Origin: Cyclobacteriaceae bacterium
GTDB taxonomy: Bacteria > Bacteroidota > Bacteroidia > Cytophagales > Cyclobacteriaceae
DNA: 7,603 bases
NCBI GenBank assembly: GCA_025358195.1
Contig: JANYKP010000036.1
Span: forward strand, 1 to 7,603
Direction of reading: 5' to 3'
Of the stretch, positions 5,289-7,603 are shown one piece after another. The notes under the pieces were generated by a model. The model was not told the origin of the DNA. It made no database searches and saw nothing but the letters and a program-made list of their open reading frames with translations. Position 1 is the stretch's first letter; each line of letters opens with the position of its first letter. The position numbers and the translations under genes were made by a program.

Positions 5289-6974
5289 ATGAAAACGATC
5301 AAAACCTCCTACCTCATCCTGACGATCCTGCTCCTGCTTTCATGCTCAGGAAAAAAAAGTCCGGAACAATTTCAAAGCGAACTGGAATCCATCAATCTCA
5401 ACCGGGGCGAAATTGCCTTGTGCGGTTCGGGGAAAGATCAATTCGGTACTGTTAACATGGGCCTTTCCTGTGCGGAAAAAGTGCGGGAGAATTTTAACCT
5501 CGCTACGGCCTTATTACATTCTTTTGAATACGCTGAAGCAGAAAAAGTATTCGCCAAGGTGATTGACGAAGATCCAGCCTGCGTGATGGCTTACTGGGGC
5601 GTGGCCATGTGCAACTTCCACCCGCTTTGGTCACCTCCCACCCAAAGCGATTTGGAAAAAGGATCGAAGACCATCGCATTGGCCCGGTCGCTTGAACGTA
5701 CGTCTGCCAGAGAATCCGATTATCTTGAAGCGATCGCCACCATTTATGATCAATGGAACCAACTCGACTACCGCACGCGCACGCTCAAATTTGAAAAAGC
5801 AGCAGAGAATATCTACCAAAAATATCCGGATGACAAGGAAGCCGCTATATTTTATGCGTTGGCCCTTCGCGCTACTGCCGATCCAACTGACAAAACTTTC
5901 CGCAGCCAAAAAAAGGCAGGTGAAATCCTGAATTCCATCCTGGCGGAAGAACCCAACCATCCCGGGATTACCCATTACATTATCCATACGTACGATTATC
6001 CGGAACTCGCAGAACTGGCACTCCCTGCGGCAAGAAAGTATGCTTCCATCGCGGCAGCCTCCGCGCACGCTCAACATATGCCTTCTCATATTTTCACACG
6101 CCTGGGACTCTGGGATGAATCGATACGATCAAATATTACCTCTATTACTGCTGCTCAATGCTATGCTCAGAACATAGGAATCAAAGGGCATTGGGATGAA
6201 GAACTCCATGGGATGGATTATTTAATGTATGCCTATCTTCAAAAAGGAGACGATGATAAAGCGAAGGAACAATTGGATTACCTCCGGACGATTACTGAGG
6301 TCTTCCCGCTTAACTTCAAGGATGCGTACTCGATCGCAGCCATTCCGGTCCGCTACGCCGTTGAACGCAAGCATTGGGATGAAGCCGCAAAGCTTGAGTT
6401 AGACCCAAAGTTCCCCTGGGAGAACTTCTACTGGGAAAAAGCCAATATTCATTTCGGGATGTTGATGGGTGCTGTTCACACCGGCAAACTGGAAACAGCA
6501 CAACAGGCGCTGCAACAATTGCGTGACATTCATACTATGCTTGACAAGCGAAAGGAAAATTACAACGCTAACCAGGTGCTCATTATGGTAAAAGCATCAG
6601 AAGGCTGGATTCAATTTGTACAAGGCTTTAAAGAAGAAGCATTAAAATCAATGATTGAAGCCGCGGATTTGGAAGATGCGACTGAAAAACACCCCGTAAC
6701 ACCCGGTGAGATCATTCCTGCTCGCGAGTTGCTGGGGGATATGTACCTGGAGATGGGAGAACCCGCAAAAGCGTTTGAGACCTATGAACTTGACTTGAAA
6801 AGGCATCCCAATCGTTTCAATGGACTTTACGGTGCAGCGCTGGCTGCAGAAAAATCGGGTAACTCAAAAAATGCAGTCTTGTATTATAAACAACTTCTGT
6901 CGGTGGCCAATTCGTCGGGCAACAAACGACCTCAACTTCAGGCAGCGGAAATATTTGTGAAAAATAATAATTGA
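5289..6974 (+). CDS. TPR-repeat lipoprotein
   Basis: This is a 561-residue protein with a lipoprotein signal: basic start, hydrophobic core LILTILLLL, and lipobox LLSC with C19 as the lipidated residue. The mature N-terminus SGKKSPEQ lacks the acidic cluster used for surface export in some Bacteroidota, so a periplasm-facing lipoprotein is inferred. Helical TPR repeats are visible at about 69-103 (LLHSFEYAEAEKVF...DPACVMAYWGVA), 478-511 (LLGDMYLEMGEPAKAFETYE) and 512-545. It belongs to a widespread but uncharacterised family marked by LLHSFEYAEAEKVF, MAYWGVAMCNFHPLW (100-114), THYIIHTYDYPELA (228-241) and HAQHMPSHIFTRLGLW (260-275). The last two contain five histidines (229, 233, 260, 263, 267), with H307 in ELHGMDYL further on. 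C45 and C61 flank the first repeat. Its role is unknown; TPRs usually bind proteins. The next two genes follow closely. Confidence 0.85.
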   Translation: MKTIKTSYLILTILLLLSCSGKKSPEQFQSELESINLNRGEIALCGSGKDQFGTVNMGLSCAEKVRENFNLATALLHSFEYAEAEKVFAKVIDEDPACVMAYWGVAMCNFHPLWSPPTQSDLEKGSKTIALARSLERTSARESDYLEAIATIYDQWNQLDYRTRTLKFEKAAENIYQKYPDDKEAAIFYALALRATADPTDKTFRSQKKAGEILNSILAEEPNHPGITHYIIHTYDYPELAELALPAARKYASIAAASAHAQHMPSHIFTRLGLWDESIRSNITSITAAQCYAQNIGIKGHWDEELHGMDYLMYAYLQKGDDDKAKEQLDYLRTITEVFPLNFKDAYSIAAIPVRYAVERKHWDEAAKLELDPKFPWENFYWEKANIHFGMLMGAVHTGKLETAQQALQQLRDIHTMLDKRKENYNANQVLIMVKASEGWIQFVQGFKEEALKSMIEAADLEDATEKHPVTPGEIIPARELLGDMYLEMGEPAKAFETYELDLKRHPNRFNGLYGAALAAEKSGNSKNAVLYYKQLLSVANSSGNKRPQLQAAEIFVKNNN

Positions 6975-6999
6975 TTGCTGATTTATTCCCGTCTCACGA

Positions 7000-7197
7000 A
7001 TGAAAAAGGTGTTAGCCATTGTCCTTGCATTGCTTTCCAGCGTCTATCTGCTAAATCCTACGGCCGGTATCTTTGAACTCTTGCCGGACAATATTCCCTT
7101 CCTTGGCAACGTCGATGAAGGCCTGGCTGCTTACATACTCTATAGTTGTATTGAATATCTTAGCGGTAAGCCGATCGGATTATTCCGGCAACGGTAA
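7000..7197 (+). CDS. Small DUF1232-like membrane protein
   Basis: This 65-residue protein has an N-terminal hydrophobic helix (3-19), then LLNPTAGIFELLPDNIPFLGNVDEGLA (about 17-43) and a second hydrophobic stretch (41-55). The core P-D-x-I-P-x-L-G-x-x-D-E (29-40) matches the signature of DUF1232 (YkvA-like) proteins, which read roughly LIPDFIPVLGYLDD. It is near the minimum size for that family, whose function is unknown. The start lies 25 bases after the TPR gene stop and the HAD gene begins 41 bases after its stop, so all three probably share a transcript. An overlapping out-of-frame reading at 7073-7264 is a shadow. Confidence 0.75.
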   Translation: MKKVLAIVLALLSSVYLLNPTAGIFELLPDNIPFLGNVDEGLAAYILYSCIEYLSGKPIGLFRQR

Positions 7198-7238
7198 AAG
7201 GAGTTACGCACCTATAAACAATACCGATATTCGATTCT

Positions 7239-7603
7239 ATGAACCTGAAAGTAATCGCCTTTGACGCTGACGATACCCTGTGGGATAACGAGATTTATTT
7301 TCAGGAAACGGAGAAGAAGTTTTTCGAATTGTTCGAAGAGTATTTACCACAACATAGCGTCGCTCGCGAATTACTTCAAACAGAAGTAAAGAATATTCCA
7401 TTGTACGGATACGGGATCAAGGCGTTCATCCTTTCGATGATTGAAACCGCTATTCGAATCTCCGATAAGACCATTAACATAAGCGTCATTGAAAAAATAA
7501 TTGGCTATGGGCATGAACTATTGGAAAAACCTATTCAAAAGTTGGATGGGGTGGATGAGGTACTTACTGCACTGAAAGACCGATACCGGCTGGTGGTCGC
7601 AAC
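7239..7603 (+). CDS. HAD-superfamily hydrolase, N-terminal part
   Basis: Starting at ATG 7239, 121 complete codons remain open to the window edge, so the 3' end is missing. An in-frame TAA at 7215-7217 makes 7239 the first usable ATG. HAD motif I is clear: VIAFDADDTLW, with D9 as the nucleophile and D11 as the acid/base. Residues 19-100 form a helical cap (FQETEKKFFELFEEYL, LYGYGIKAFILSMIE) of the C1 type, and KLDGVDEVLTAL then RLVVA lead to motif II, whose T falls on the cut codon. Family members are mostly phosphatases acting on small phosphorylated metabolites in the cytoplasm; the substrate cannot be read from the fragment. It is the third gene of the probable TPR lipoprotein operon. Confidence 0.9.
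   Translation, partial: MNLKVIAFDADDTLWDNEIYFQETEKKFFELFEEYLPQHSVARELLQTEVKNIPLYGYGIKAFILSMIETAIRISDKTINISVIEKIIGYGHELLEKPIQKLDGVDEVLTALKDRYRLVVA

Noticed and set aside
5631..6089. 152-residue minus-strand frame within the TPR lipoprotein gene
   Set aside because: It is antisense to a clear TPR protein, rich in Arg/Cys/Gly as expected for a complement shadow, and has no family motifs.
7073..7264. 63-residue plus-strand frame overlapping the DUF1232-like gene and the HAD start
   Set aside because: The other frame carries the PDxIPxLG motif and the HAD gene start lies inside it, so this is an out-of-frame reading.

Overview
The window looks like chromosomal DNA of a member of the Bacteroidota, most likely a Cytophagales-type organism. 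This rests on four things seen in the sequence. Several promoters fit the Bacteroidota pattern (-33 TTTG, -7 TAnnTTTG), Shine-Dalgarno sites are mostly absent, a branched-chain keto-acid E1 gene has the start typical of the fused alpha/beta form common in that phylum, and a YGSLR-type AIG2 protein and a TPR lipoprotein closely match the phylum's style. The genus cannot be fixed from the sequence alone.

Layout. 1-503 (-) is the 5' part of an E1 alpha/beta-type 2-oxoacid dehydrogenase, leaving the window at its 3' end. Its leader (504-~617) carries a strong three-armed inverted repeat downstream of a complete Bacteroidota promoter. 693-1058 (-) is a gamma-glutamylcyclotransferase (AIG2-like) protein. 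It is divergent from alanine dehydrogenase ald (1232-2347, +) across a compact region with two facing -7 boxes, a perfect 13-bp palindrome and a second, unrelated long hairpin in the ald leader. 2599-3100 (+) is a toxin-antitoxin pair: an intact small antitoxin, and a RelE/ParE-family toxin broken by a single-base frameshift that has escaped a plain ORF search. 3194-3625 (-) is a stand-alone receiver-domain response regulator, and 3908-5200 (+) is a six-TM sensor histidine kinase divergent from it. 5289-6974 (+) is a large TPR lipoprotein. It is followed at short spacing by a 65-residue DUF1232-like membrane peptide (7000-7197) and the start of a HAD phosphatase-family hydrolase (7239 to the window end), probably one transcription unit.

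How the genes fit together. Alanine dehydrogenase and the E1 enzyme both feed amino-acid carbon into central metabolism, and both have structured leaders, but the two repeats are different families. The kinase and the receiver protein are probably a cognate two-component pair. The output is not encoded here because the regulator has no effector domain. No large defence or mobile system is visible. The most notable signals are the mutually exclusive hairpins in the E1 leader, the ald leader hairpin with its false N-terminal reading frame, and the disabled toxin beside an intact antitoxin.
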